Assembly (NCBI RefSeq): GCF_039649665.1
Contig: NZ_JBDJAW010000004.1
Location: 186,001 to 250,000 of the forward strand
DNA: 64,000 nt
Source of the DNA: Microbispora sp. ZYX-F-249
Lineage (GTDB): Bacteria; Actinomycetota; Actinomycetes; Streptosporangiales; Streptosporangiaceae
Direction of reading: 5' to 3'
Below, piece by piece: positions 32,421 to 41,320 of this stretch. How positions within the stretch are numbered: the stretch's first letter is position 1; every line of letters begins with the position of its first letter. The notes under the pieces were generated by a model that made no database searches, had not been told where the DNA came from, and saw only the letters and a list, made by a program, of their open reading frames with translations. Made by a program: the position numbers and the translations under genes.

Positions 32421-33039
32421 TGTTTCGTTCTCCTCCTTCGGGGGGTGGAAGCGTGGCGAAGCGGGCCACGCCAGGAAAAACCGCAGTGGCATCACGGAGC
32501 CCGGGCAGGGACGGTCCGCGATGGAAAGGCCAAGGGCGGCCACGGTGCTGTTAGCGCTAACATGCGGCGCAATCCCGGGTTCCTCTCCCTCGGCGGTTCG
32601 GCGGTGATGGTGCAGCGGCGCGGATACGACCGGGCGGGGCGCCGCGTCAAGGACGCGACTGCGCCCCCTGCCGGCCACGTCCGGATGCCGCCGGGGTGGC
32701 GCGCGGCCGCGGACCGCCTCCGATCATGGAGACCCTCCTTTCGTGGCCGGCGCGTGTTAGCGCTCACAATTCACGACGCGGAGAGCCGCGTCCACAGGTC
32801 TCGATGCCGGTGATAATGGCGGAGCAAACTAGGACTCGCCGGGGCCCGTCAAGAGCGGACCGCGCGCGTCGATGGCGGTCAGCCCTTCTGAAACGCACGT
32901 AGCTGGCGTTACGGGCCCGGCCCGCACCGCGCGCGGACCGGCACGTGATGAAACTTTCAACCGAGTAAGCGCCGTCGCGGGCGGCGGCCCGCAGAGTCAT
33001 CGGTGATCCCACGCTCCGGCGACCGGCCGGGACCCGGCT
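32421..33039. promoter_or_regulatory. Intergenic region with two LacI-type operators
   Basis: No gene is credible in these 619 bp. TGTTAGCGCTAACA (32549-32562) is a perfect 14-bp palindrome, and TGTTAGCGCTCACA (32755-32768) is a near-perfect second copy, 206 bp apart. Both match LacI-family operators with a central CG. A third copy precedes the esterase at 36625. The two sites could loop to repress the GH62 gene. The cognate regulator is not obvious in the window. Confidence 0.75.
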
Positions 33040-33654
33040 TCACGGCCTGACGCCTTCGGGGAACCCGGTCCAGCGCAGGTCGGGCGGGAGGTGGCTCATG
33101 TCGTTGAACATCACGAGCGTGGGCGGCAGGCCGTCGCGGTAGTCGATGACCGTCAGCGCGGTGTCGGCGCTGTTCAATCCGAGCCACCGGGACGGCGGCG
33201 CGTCCAGTGCGTGCCGCACCAGCCACGCGATCTGATAGGCGTGCGTCACCAGCACCTCGCGTGTGTCGCGCCGGGCTCCCTCCGCGGTGGCGCCGGGGAC
33301 CTTCGCGAACCGGGCGACCAGGGCCTCGGCGAGTCCGCGTCCCGAGGCCGCCTCGGCGTCGTCGTAACCGTCGAAGAAGCCGGCCCAGGACGGAGGCGTT
33401 TCGGCCGCACTCGGAACGTAGGGCACGTGGTCGACGAGTTCGGCGGCCTCGGTCACGGGCACGTCCGGCAGGTGACGGGCGAGCTCCCGCGCGCTCGCGA
33501 CGGCGCGCGGCAGCGGCGAGTGCCACACGGCGTCGACCGGTACGCCGGCGAGCCGTTCGCCCAGCAGGGCCGCCTGCCGGCGTCCGATGTCGGTGAGCTC
33601 GCCGAGTGCGTCGGCCGCGCCGTGCCGGGCCAGGTAGAGGCGTCGAGTTGCCAT
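33040..33654 (-). CDS. Histidine phosphatase (phosphoglycerate-mutase-like)
   Basis: A 204-residue protein beginning MATRRLYLARHGAAD, with the catalytic RHG motif at residues 10-12. The second conserved His is in LVTHAYQIAWLV, and WHSPLPRAVASARELA is the typical phosphate-pocket helix. Broad-specificity phosphatase is the best call. It lies 99 bp downstream of the PEP-synthase-like gene on the same strand, so co-expression is possible. Confidence 0.88.
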   Translation of the reverse strand: MATRRLYLARHGAADALGELTDIGRRQAALLGERLAGVPVDAVWHSPLPRAVASARELARHLPDVPVTEAAELVDHVPYVPSAAETPPSWAGFFDGYDDAEAASGRGLAEALVARFAKVPGATAEGARRDTREVLVTHAYQIAWLVRHALDAPPSRWLGLNSADTALTVIDYRDGLPPTLVMFNDMSHLPPDLRWTGFPEGVRP

Positions 33655-33753
33655 GCGCAGCCGGGGGGGAGTCCGTGCGGACCCTTCCCCGTCTCCTCCC
33701 CATCGGTAGGTGTGGGTGGGGCGGCGGGACGCCGAGCCACGGGGCCGTGGAGG

Positions 33754-35001
33754 TCAGTCGCCCTCTGCCGTGACCGTGCCGGTGGTGCCGTCGATGGTGA
33801 TGACCGTGCCGTCGCGGAGTGCGCTCGTCGCGTCCGGGAGGCCGAGGACGGCGGGAATGGCGCGCTCTCGAGCGACGATCGCGGCGTGGGAGAGCACGCC
33901 TCCGGTCTCGGTGACGACGCCGGCGGCGATGCGCAGCAGCGGCGTCCACGCGGGGTCGGTGAAGGGGCAGACGAGGATGTCGCCCGGGCGCACGCGCGCG
34001 AAGTCGACGGGACCACGGACGATCCTCGCGGTGCCGGTCACGGTTCCGTGGCTGCCCGGCGTACCGCTGAACCTGCCGCCCGGGACGTCCGAGGCGCCGG
34101 AAGGCGACGTCGGCGGCGGGGGTGCGGCGGTGACCGGCCGCGCTTGCAGAATCCACGTGCGGCCGTCGGCGATCGCCCATTCGATGTCCTGCGGTCCACC
34201 GAGGGCGGCGGCGGCCCGTCCGCCCAACTCGGCCAGCCGTACGGCGGTCGCGTCGTCGATCGCCGGCCGGGTCCGGGTGGCGGCGGGCACGTCGCGGATG
34301 ACGAGCCGCGCGCCGCGCCGGTCGAGGCGTCTCTGCTTGTCCGCGACAGAGCGGGTGACCGACCCGTCCCCGGCGACGCGGTAGGCGTCCGGGGTGACCC
34401 TGCCCTCGACGATGCTGGGGCCGAGGCCCCAGGACGCCTCGATCCGGGTCGCGTCGTTGCGGTCCGCGGGTGTGAACATGACTCCGGACGCCTCGGCGTC
34501 CACGTGGCGCTGGACGATGACGGCCATCAGAAGATCGCCGGATGGCCGGTCGCGGCGCCCGGAGGCGGCACGGTAGGCGACGGCGCGCGAGGAGAACAGC
34601 GACGCCCAGCAGGCGCGCACGGCCGCGGCGACCTCGCCGGCTCCGCGCACGGCGAGGAAGCTCTCGTGCTGACCGGCGGCCGATGCCTGACCGGTGTCTT
34701 CCCCCGCTGCCGATGACCGCACCGCCACGGGCGGGTCGCCGAGCTCGCCGAGCGCGCGTCCCAGCGCGTCGGCGACGGCCGCGTGGATCGGCCGGGCCTC
34801 GATCGCCCGCCGCGCGTCGTCGGCGTCGCCCGTCTCGCCGGCGAGCCGCCCCAGGTCCAGGTCGCGGACGGCGGCGAGGTAGGCGGCGAACGGGACGACG
34901 AAGCCGTCGGGGACCGGCAGACCGGCGCGGTGCAACGCCCCGAGTGCGCCGGCCTTGCCCCCGCAGGTCTCGGCGACAGCCTCCGTGAGGGGTACGATCA
35001 C
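33754..35001 (-). CDS. Compact PEP-synthase / rifampin-phosphotransferase-like protein
   Basis: A 415-residue protein. The GTG at 35001 (VIVPLTEAV) is preferred because GAAGGGCGGAG precedes it; an ATG 18 bp upstream has no site. Residues 1-300 form the PPDK_N ATP-grasp domain (CGGKAGALGAL, VAVRSSAAGED, DIEWAI, WILQARPV). Residues 330-415 form the swivelling phosphohistidine domain (TETGGVLSHAAIVARE, with the His). The roughly 430-residue drug domain of rifampin phosphotransferases and the PEP-binding barrel of PEP synthase are both absent. It may phosphorylate something supplied by another protein. Confidence 0.85.
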   Translation of the reverse strand: MIVPLTEAVAETCGGKAGALGALHRAGLPVPDGFVVPFAAYLAAVRDLDLGRLAGETGDADDARRAIEARPIHAAVADALGRALGELGDPPVAVRSSAAGEDTGQASAAGQHESFLAVRGAGEVAAAVRACWASLFSSRAVAYRAASGRRDRPSGDLLMAVIVQRHVDAEASGVMFTPADRNDATRIEASWGLGPSIVEGRVTPDAYRVAGDGSVTRSVADKQRRLDRRGARLVIRDVPAATRTRPAIDDATAVRLAELGGRAAAALGGPQDIEWAIADGRTWILQARPVTAAPPPPTSPSGASDVPGGRFSGTPGSHGTVTGTARIVRGPVDFARVRPGDILVCPFTDPAWTPLLRIAAGVVTETGGVLSHAAIVARERAIPAVLGLPDATSALRDGTVITIDGTTGTVTAEGD

Positions 35002-35059
35002 CGCTCCGCCCTTCAACATAAAGTTGACAACAATTCGTTGATTGTGCAGTCTCGGACAC

Positions 35060-35455
35060 ATGGAACGCAAGGACGACATCGGTCGTGGCACGCACGCGGA
35101 CCACGTCCGGGCCCAGCGCGAGCAGGACGCGCGTGACCGTCTTCTGCGCCTGGGCGCGGATGCGCTCGACGCCCGTCCGTGGCGGCCCGCGCCCGTCCCG
35201 CCGTCGGCGGTCGACCTTGCGCAGTTCGCCGTCTGGCGCAACGCCGATCTGGACCCGGACGACATCCTGAGCGCGCTCGCCCTCCTGCCCGCCGCACGAG
35301 CCGAGGTCGAAGGACTCGAATCGGCCCTGCTGTTCATCGCCCGGAGCGCGGGTCTGACCTGGGCGCAGATGGCACACGTGATGGGGTTCAACTCCCCGCA
35401 GGCGTGCCAGCAGCACTACACCCGCCTGACCGCACGACAGGACGCCGGCTCGTGA
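35060..35455 (+). CDS. Small HTH-like protein divergent from the PEP-synthase-like gene
   Basis: A 131-residue protein starting MERKDDIGR. The C-terminal third (SAGLTWAQMAHVMGFNSPQACQQHYTRL) looks like a helix-turn-helix that reads DNA; the rest is helical and charged. The start lies 58 bp from the divergent GTG at 35001. A GTGA overlap joins it to the next gene. Both are probable regulators of the phosphotransfer enzyme. Exact family not recognised. Confidence 0.7.
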   Translation: MERKDDIGRGTHADHVRAQREQDARDRLLRLGADALDARPWRPAPVPPSAVDLAQFAVWRNADLDPDDILSALALLPAARAEVEGLESALLFIARSAGLTWAQMAHVMGFNSPQACQQHYTRLTARQDAGS

Positions 35456-36087
35456 CGTGCGACTCTCCGCCCGGCCTCCTGGTCCTGCACGCCGTGCGCG
35501 TCACCGGGTTCGCGGACACCCCGGCGATCGCCGGCCGGTACGGGCTCGACCCGGCCGAGACGAAAGAGCTGCTGCTCGACGCCGAGGCCCTCGGCTGGGT
35601 CGAGCACACCGCCTTCGCCGGCACCGGAGGCTGGTCGCTGACCGAATCGGGCCGGACCGAGAACGAGCGCCTGCTCGCGGCCGAGCTCGCACGCGTCGGC
35701 GCCGCCGACGAGGTCCGGGACGTCTACCGCGAGTTCCTCCCGCTGAACGCCCTCCTGCTGCGGGCCTGCACCGACTGGCAACTGCGACCGGCCGCCGGCG
35801 ATCGGCTCGCCGTCAACGACCACTCCGATCCCGCCTGGGACGCCGGGGTCCTCCACGAGCTCACCTGTGTCGGCCGGGCGCTCACGCCACTGGCCGACCG
35901 GCTCGGTCGCGTCCTCACGCGGCTCCGCGGATACGACACACGATTCACCACGGCCCTGGCGCGCGCCCGGGCCGGCGAGGTCGCCTGGGTCGACCGCACC
36001 GACGTCGACTCCTGCCATCGTGTCTGGTTCGAGTTGCACGAAGACCTCATCGCCACGCTCGGCCTCGACCGGCACGCGCACCCCTGA
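35452..36087 (+). CDS. Winged-helix regulator-like protein
   Basis: A 211-residue protein with GTG start overlapping the preceding TGA. The N-terminal 80 residues fit a winged helix (TPAIAGRYGLDPAETKELLLDAEALGWVEHTAF followed by GGWSLTESGRTENERLL), as in MarR-like proteins. The C-terminal part is helical, with DHSDPAWDAGVLHEL, and is of unknown function. Together with the 35060 gene it forms a two-gene unit divergent from the compact PEP-synthase-like enzyme. Confidence 0.75.
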   Translation: MTCDSPPGLLVLHAVRVTGFADTPAIAGRYGLDPAETKELLLDAEALGWVEHTAFAGTGGWSLTESGRTENERLLAAELARVGAADEVRDVYREFLPLNALLLRACTDWQLRPAAGDRLAVNDHSDPAWDAGVLHELTCVGRALTPLADRLGRVLTRLRGYDTRFTTALARARAGEVAWVDRTDVDSCHRVWFELHEDLIATLGLDRHAHP

Positions 36088-36624
36088 CCCGCATCCCCGG
36101 TTTCCGGAACATCAAGCTGCCCCGGCAGCCGGGCCGGAGGCGCCGACGATGAAAATTTCACCCCGGCGCCGACGACGGCCGTGGTTTCTGCCTGGTCACA
36201 TCCGGAGGAGCGGACGGTCGGCTCGGGGGACAGGCGACGTCCTTGACACGATTCCTGACTTCCTATTTGCTCCGCACCACCACCACCTCCAGTCGACCGG
36301 CAGAGAGGAGCACATCGCCGCCCCCGTCATTGTTAGCGATAACAGTCTGCCGTCTCCACGGCGGACGCCATGCTGACGCCAACGGGCATCTGAACTCGCC
36401 CTGCTCTTCCGCAGCAGGAAAGGGGCGAGCACGCGCACGCCGACGATGGCCGGTCGCCGCGCGGCTCCGAATCGACTGACGGTGGGCTCACTCAGCGTTC
36501 GAATCCGCCCCGGGAGGCCGCTCGGCCGGCACGCGAATACCGGCCGCGGATGCTCCACGAGGTGAAGGAAACCGATGACTTCCCTACCGACGCATGTCGG
36601 TTTTCGAACGGCAAAGGGAGTTGT
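36088..36624. promoter_or_regulatory. Intergenic region with LacI-type operator before the esterase
   Basis: No credible gene in 537 bp. TGTTAGCGATAACA at 36331-36344 is a LacI-type operator matching those before the GH62 gene in 13 of 14 positions. TTGACA at 36243-36248 is a possible -35 box, but its -10 is weak. The long gap to the start at 36625 leaves a leader of unknown role. Confidence 0.65.
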
Positions 36625-37986
36625 GTGAAGTTGAGACAGAGATCCATTTTTGCCTCTGTCGCGGCCGCCGCGCTTCTCGTCCTGGCTACGGGACGCATGG
36701 CACTCAGCGACAGTCTCGGCGCGACCACGCCGTCCTCGGCCGCCGCCGTCGCGGCGGCGACCGCCGGCTGCGGCAAGACCCCCACGCTGAGGAGCGGCTC
36801 GCAGACGATCACGACCAGCGGCAAGAGCCGCAGTTGGATCCTGCGGATCCCCGACAATTACGACAACAACCGCCCCTACCGGTTGATCTTCGCGTACCAC
36901 TGGCTGAACGGCACCGCCCAGATCGTCGACTCGGGCGGCTCGGACGGATCCGTCTGGGCCTACTACGGGCTCAAGCAACTGTCCAACAACAGCACGATCT
37001 TCATCGCCCCCCAGGGCATCAACAACGGCTGGGGCAACTCCAACGGTGAAGACCTGACCTTCACCGACGACGTGCTGAGGCTTGTCGAGAACAACCTGTG
37101 CGTCGACACGACGCAGCGCTTCGCCATGGGGTGGAGCTACGGCGGCGCGATGAGCTTCGCGGTCGCCTGTGCCCGGCCGACGGTCTTCCGTGCGGTCGCG
37201 GTCTACTCCGGCGCGCAACTCAGCGGGTGCAACGGCGGCACTCAGCCGGTCGCGTACATGGGCATCCACGGCACCCATGACTCGGTGCTCAACATCTCCC
37301 AGGGACGGTCGCTGCGTGACAGGTTCGTCGCGAACAACGGCTGCACTCCCCAGAACCCCCGGGAGCCCGCGCAGGGCAGCCTGACGCACATCATCACCGC
37401 CTACTCGGGCTGCCGGGCCGGCTACCCCGTCGTGTGGGCGGCGTTCGACGGAGACCACACCCCCTCTCCGAACGACGGGTCCACCTCCACCAGCGGCGCC
37501 AGGACCTGGACGTCGGCAGAGGTGTGGAAGTTCTTCACCCAGTTCCAGTCCGGTTCGTCTCCCTCCCCCTCCCCCTCCCCGTCGTCATCGCCGTCGGCGT
37601 CGCCCTCGGCATCGCCCTCGGTGTCGCCGTCGGTGTCGCCTTCCCCGTCGCCGTCGCCCGGCGGATCGGGCGCCTGCCGCGTCAGCGCCACCGTCAACGC
37701 GTGGAACAACGGCCTGACCGAGCAGATCGCCATCACCAACACCGGGTCCTCCGCCGTCAACGGCTGGTCGCTGACCTTCACCCTCCCCGGCGGGCAGACC
37801 ATCACCGGCGGATGGAACGCCACCTACTCGCCCACCAGCGGACAGGTCACGGCGAAGAACGTCAGCTACAACGGCTCGCTGGCGCCCGGAAGCACCACCG
37901 AGATCGGCTTCCAGGCCACCCACACCGGCAACACCGGCAAGCCCACCGGGTTCGCCCTGAACGGAAGCCCCTGCACCATCGCCTGA
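36625..37986 (+). CDS. Secreted CE1-type esterase (acetylxylan/feruloyl) with CBM2
   Basis: A 453-residue protein. The GTG at 36625 follows AAAGGGAG. The signal peptide spans about 1-45. The alpha/beta hydrolase domain (50-308) has the nucleophile GWSYGG (Ser171), Asp219 in HGTHDS and His278 in DGDHTP, and fits the feruloyl/acetylxylan esterase and PHB-depolymerase-like family. A Ser/Pro linker leads to a C-terminal CBM2 (about 348-453). The shared operator ties it to the GH62 arabinofuranosidase, so removal of ferulate or acetate from arabinoxylan is the likely task. Confidence 0.88.
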   Translation: MKLRQRSIFASVAAAALLVLATGRMALSDSLGATTPSSAAAVAAATAGCGKTPTLRSGSQTITTSGKSRSWILRIPDNYDNNRPYRLIFAYHWLNGTAQIVDSGGSDGSVWAYYGLKQLSNNSTIFIAPQGINNGWGNSNGEDLTFTDDVLRLVENNLCVDTTQRFAMGWSYGGAMSFAVACARPTVFRAVAVYSGAQLSGCNGGTQPVAYMGIHGTHDSVLNISQGRSLRDRFVANNGCTPQNPREPAQGSLTHIITAYSGCRAGYPVVWAAFDGDHTPSPNDGSTSTSGARTWTSAEVWKFFTQFQSGSSPSPSPSPSSSPSASPSASPSVSPSVSPSPSPSPGGSGACRVSATVNAWNNGLTEQIAITNTGSSAVNGWSLTFTLPGGQTITGGWNATYSPTSGQVTAKNVSYNGSLAPGSTTEIGFQATHTGNTGKPTGFALNGSPCTIA

Positions 37987-37999
37987 CCGGCGAGAACCA

Positions 38000-38033
38000 C
38001 CGGGGGTGGCGCCCTGCCGGACGTCACCCCCGG
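38000..38033. terminator. 9-bp hairpin between convergent esterase and hydrolase genes
   Basis: Arms CCGGGGGTG (38000-38008) and CACCCCCGG (38025-38033) are perfectly complementary around a 16-nt loop, 14 bp after the CE1 stop. Confidence 0.6.
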
Positions 38034-38095
38034 GCCTCCCGGCGCACCGGGTCCGCCCCCTCAAGCAGAGTCGGCTCGTGCGGAGCCTCCGCGCG

Positions 38096-39097
38096 TCATC
38101 CGACGGCGGCCAGAGCGTCGAGCATGCCCCGGCGGAACGCGCGCATGGACGGCACGGTCGCGTGATCGAAGTCGGCGCCGTGGTACATGCCGGGCTCGAC
38201 GACCAGGTCGACCGGAACGCCGGCCGCCCTGAGCCGTTCGGCGTAGCGCAGGTTCTCCGAGTAGAACAGGTCGAGGTCGCCGACGCCGATCCACGCGGGG
38301 GGCAGGCCACGCAGATCCTCCCGGCGGCCCGCCGCCGCGTACGGGCGGGGTTCGGCGACGAGCGGCCCGCGGCCGAGGTAACAGGTCCAGGCGTACCTGT
38401 TGGAGCGCGGCGCCCAGCCGATCCTGCCGCGTCCCCGATGGTCGCGCACAAGGGCCGTACGGTCGTCCAGCATCGGGTAGAGGAGCAGTTGGAACGCCAC
38501 CGGAAGCCCCTGATCGTGCGCCTTCTGCACGACCGAGGCCGCCAGTCCGCCGCCGGCGCTCGCCCCGCCCACGGCGACGCGCGCGCCGTCCACGCCGAGT
38601 GCGGGGGCGGCGTCGTGCAGCCAGCGCAGCGCGGCGAAGCAGTCGTCGAACCCGGCGGGGAACGGGTGCTCCGGAGCGAGCCGGTAGCGTGCGCTCACCA
38701 CCAGGATCCCCAGGTCGCGGGCGATGCGGCTGCACAGTTCGTGGTCGCTCTCGGGGTGACCGAGGATGGTGCCGCCCCCGTGGATCCACAGCAGCGCTCC
38801 GCCGGGGCGCCGGCGGCCCGGCGACTCGTACGCGAAGGCGTCCAGCCCGCCGGGGACCTCGTGCCGGGTGACCGCCACCCCCGCGAGCGGTCGCGTGGTG
38901 CCGCGTGAGAGCCGCCGGGCGAGGGTCAGGCTCAGCCTGCCGATGATCGGGCGCGGCAGCCACAGCGCCGGTGTCCTCAGGGCCGGTTTCCTCAGGTCCG
39001 GCGCGACGGCCGAGAGCGTGTGGCGACGCCGTGCCGCCAAGGCCATCACCGCGGCCGCTCCCAGCACTCCCGCCGCCGTGCCGCGCGGCGTGCTCAA
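38096..39097 (-). CDS. Alpha/beta hydrolase of the HSL family
   Basis: A 333-residue esterase. The TTG at 39097 overlaps the stop of the GH68 gene (TTGA). An N-terminal hydrophobic stretch may anchor it. The hormone-sensitive-lipase motifs are complete: oxyanion HGGG in LLWIHGGGTILG, nucleophile in VGGASAGGGLA, Asp in GVGDLDLF and His in EPGMYHGADFD. It ends the sugar operon by position, though a link to sugar esters is only inferred. Confidence 0.85.
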   Translation of the reverse strand: MSTPRGTAAGVLGAAAVMALAARRRHTLSAVAPDLRKPALRTPALWLPRPIIGRLSLTLARRLSRGTTRPLAGVAVTRHEVPGGLDAFAYESPGRRRPGGALLWIHGGGTILGHPESDHELCSRIARDLGILVVSARYRLAPEHPFPAGFDDCFAALRWLHDAAPALGVDGARVAVGGASAGGGLAASVVQKAHDQGLPVAFQLLLYPMLDDRTALVRDHRGRGRIGWAPRSNRYAWTCYLGRGPLVAEPRPYAAAGRREDLRGLPPAWIGVGDLDLFYSENLRYAERLRAAGVPVDLVVEPGMYHGADFDHATVPSMRAFRRGMLDALAAVG

Positions 39098-40251
39098 CGC
39101 CGTGCCCCCGGCGACGCGGGAACGACCACAGAGGTGGCGGCTCCGTCCAGGGTGAGTTCGAGGACCGGGGCGATCGTCCCGCCGAAGGCGGCTCTCGCCT
39201 CGGCGGGCCCGGCCGTCCACGGGTCCGGTCCTCCGGTGGAGCGGTAGTTGAGGAAGCCCACGACCTTCAGGTCGGGCAGGACCAGCCAGGCGTACGCCTG
39301 GTCGGGCTCTTCCGCCGGGTTGCGCAGCACGAGCCCCGAGCCGTTGAGCGGCGTGTACGGCCCGGCGAGGCGGGGGGCGACGAAGCCGTAGAGCCCGGTG
39401 GGCGCGCTTCCCGGCGGGTGGAACGAGTGACGATGGGTGCAGAAGAAGAGGTAGTACGACGACCGGTGCACCACGATGTGCGGCCGTTCGATCTCGTGGT
39501 TGACGCCGTCGGCCACGAGGAGGGGCGGCCGCAGCGACCAGCCGCCCGGTTCCGCGGCGGCGAGGGCCACCGCACCCATGAAGGCGTGGTCCGCCCCGGC
39601 GGACGCCGCGACGGACGCGGCGACGAGCAGATACTCGCGTCCGTCCGCGGGGTCGCGGAACCAGCCGGGATCGCGGAAGGCCCTGATTCGCCCGGGTCCT
39701 CCCTCGACCTCGTCGGCCGGCAGGTACGTGACGCCGTCCGAGCGGAGGACCTCCCGGTGCTCGGCGGCCTGGTCGAGCAGGATCCGGCCGCCGTCGGTCA
39801 CCAGCCGGGCGCGGGCCTCGACGACGGTCTGAGTGAACGTCGTTCGGGTCTCCCCTCGCCTGCCCGCGGCCGTGTAGAACACCGACACCGTGCCGTCCGG
39901 TCTGCGGACCGCCGATCCCGACCATTCGCGGCTGCCCGGCGAGGCTCCGTCGGCGAAGGCGTGGCCGAGGTCGGTCCAGCCGTCGGCGTCCAGGCCGAGC
40001 AGCCGGAGGCGGGCGCGGTCGTGACGCTCCTCGGGATGGCCGGCGGCGGGCGCGGACAGCGCCATCCACAACTCGCGGCCCCGCACCACGGACGTCGAGC
40101 CGTCCTCCTCCTGGATCGGCCACAGATCCCAGATGTCGTCGTGCGGCAGCACGCGCGGTGCCGGAAGGCCGATGACCGGCGCCGTCGTCGCCGCACCGCC
40201 GGCCGGTGCGGCGAGGTGCCGCCGCGTCCAGCGCGCGGGCTCGCCGTTCAC
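39094..40251 (-). CDS. GH68 fructosyl-transferring enzyme (levansucrase/invertase-like)
   Basis: A 385-residue five-bladed propeller glycosidase with GTG start. The three GH68 catalytic positions are readable: Asp42 in IWDLWPI (nucleophile), the transition-state Asp in AFRDPGWF, and the Glu of HEIERPH (acid/base). EWSGSA is also conserved. GH68 enzymes split sucrose and either hydrolyse it or build levan. No clear signal peptide is present, which would place it inside the cell. It follows the ROK kinase gene and ABC importer on the same strand. Confidence 0.88.
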   Translation of the reverse strand: MNGEPARWTRRHLAAPAGGAATTAPVIGLPAPRVLPHDDIWDLWPIQEEDGSTSVVRGRELWMALSAPAAGHPEERHDRARLRLLGLDADGWTDLGHAFADGASPGSREWSGSAVRRPDGTVSVFYTAAGRRGETRTTFTQTVVEARARLVTDGGRILLDQAAEHREVLRSDGVTYLPADEVEGGPGRIRAFRDPGWFRDPADGREYLLVAASVAASAGADHAFMGAVALAAAEPGGWSLRPPLLVADGVNHEIERPHIVVHRSSYYLFFCTHRHSFHPPGSAPTGLYGFVAPRLAGPYTPLNGSGLVLRNPAEEPDQAYAWLVLPDLKVVGFLNYRSTGGPDPWTAGPAEARAAFGGTIAPVLELTLDGAATSVVVPASPGARR

Positions 40252-40299
40252 GCGGTCCCCCCGTCACGTCGCCGTCCATCGGCGAGGGCCTCGTACGCG

Positions 40300-40321
40300 C
40301 CGGACCGGGTCTCCGGTCCGG
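40300..40321. terminator. 8-bp perfect hairpin between ROK and GH68 genes
   Basis: CCGGACCG (40300-40307) pairs exactly with CGGTCCGG (40314-40321) over a 6-nt loop. It may end or attenuate the importer-kinase transcript before GH68. Confidence 0.55.
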
Positions 40322-40414
40322 GCGTGCCGCCTCGCCGCCCCCATGGAGCCATTCGAAGAACCTCCAAATCAGTCGCGCGGGGCGTTTCCCGGCGCGTCAC
40401 AGAAAACGGTCGAA

Positions 40415-41320
40415 TTAGGGCAGCGCCGCGCGTGCGAGTTCCACGGCTCCGGCCACTCCCGAGTGGTCGCCGAGGGAGGGGCCGACGACGTACTCGTCCA
40501 TGGCCGCGGGCCCGGCGGGCACCGGCGCCCCCGGGTAGCCGGCGGCGAGGGTGAGCAGCCGCGCCCGTACGGCCGGAAGCAGCGCGGGGTGCTTGGCGAC
40601 GCCCCCGCCCACCACGATCCGCTCGGGCGACAGCGCGTAGATCAGGTTCATGACCGCGAGGGCGACGTACTCGGCCTCGAGTTCCCAGGCCGAGGGGTCG
40701 TCCAGGTGCTCGGCGGGACGTCCCCATCGCCGGCGCATCGCCTCACCCGACGCGAGCCCTTCGAGGCAGTCGCCGTGAAAGGGACAACTCCCCGCGAAAG
40801 GGTCCCTGACCGGGTCGTGGGGGATGCGGATGTGGCCGAACTCAGGGTGCAGGAGTCCGTGCACGAGGCCGTCGTTCACCACCGCTCCCACGCCGACGCC
40901 GGTGCCCACGGTCATGTACGCGAACGTGCCGAGCCCGGCGCCCGCCCCCCGCCGCCACTCCCCCAGCGCCGCGGCGTTGACGTCCGTGTCCAGGCGGACG
41001 GGTACGCCCAGCGCGGCGCGCAGCGGGGAGACGACGTCGACGTTCGCCCAGCCCGGCTTGGGCGTGGCCAGGATGCGGCCGTACGTCGGCGAGCCCGGCC
41101 GTACGTCCACCGGGCCGAAGGTGCCGACGCCGAGCGCGGCGAGCGGCCGGTGTCCGCCGAAGAACCGCACTGCGGCGCCGATCGTCGTCTCCGGCGTGGT
41201 CGTGGGGATCACTTCGGTCGCGAGAAGCCCTCCCCCGGCGTCGGCGACCGCGCACACCCACTTCGTCCCGCCCGCTTCGATCCCCCCGTAGACCCGGGTG
41301 GCTCCGTCCACGCGCGTCAC
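40415..41320 (-). CDS. ROK-family sugar kinase (fructokinase-like)
   Basis: A 301-residue protein with GTG start overlapping the permease stop. The N-terminal phosphate loop is YGGIEAGGTKWVCAV. LDTDVNAAALGEW and TVGTGVGVGAVVNDGLVHG form the sugar and ATP sites. The CPFHGDCLEGLASG zinc motif with HPEFGHIRIP is the pattern of bacterial ROK fructokinases. It would phosphorylate fructose released from imported sugar. Coupled to the permease genes by overlap. Confidence 0.9.
   Translation of the reverse strand: MTRVDGATRVYGGIEAGGTKWVCAVADAGGGLLATEVIPTTTPETTIGAAVRFFGGHRPLAALGVGTFGPVDVRPGSPTYGRILATPKPGWANVDVVSPLRAALGVPVRLDTDVNAAALGEWRRGAGAGLGTFAYMTVGTGVGVGAVVNDGLVHGLLHPEFGHIRIPHDPVRDPFAGSCPFHGDCLEGLASGEAMRRRWGRPAEHLDDPSAWELEAEYVALAVMNLIYALSPERIVVGGGVAKHPALLPAVRARLLTLAAGYPGAPVPAGPAAMDEYVVGPSLGDHSGVAGAVELARAALP

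Noticed and set aside
36243..36479. 78-residue open frame before the esterase gene
   Set aside because: Starts at the TTG of a possible -35 box, has no ribosome site or family signal, and overlaps the LacI-type operator.
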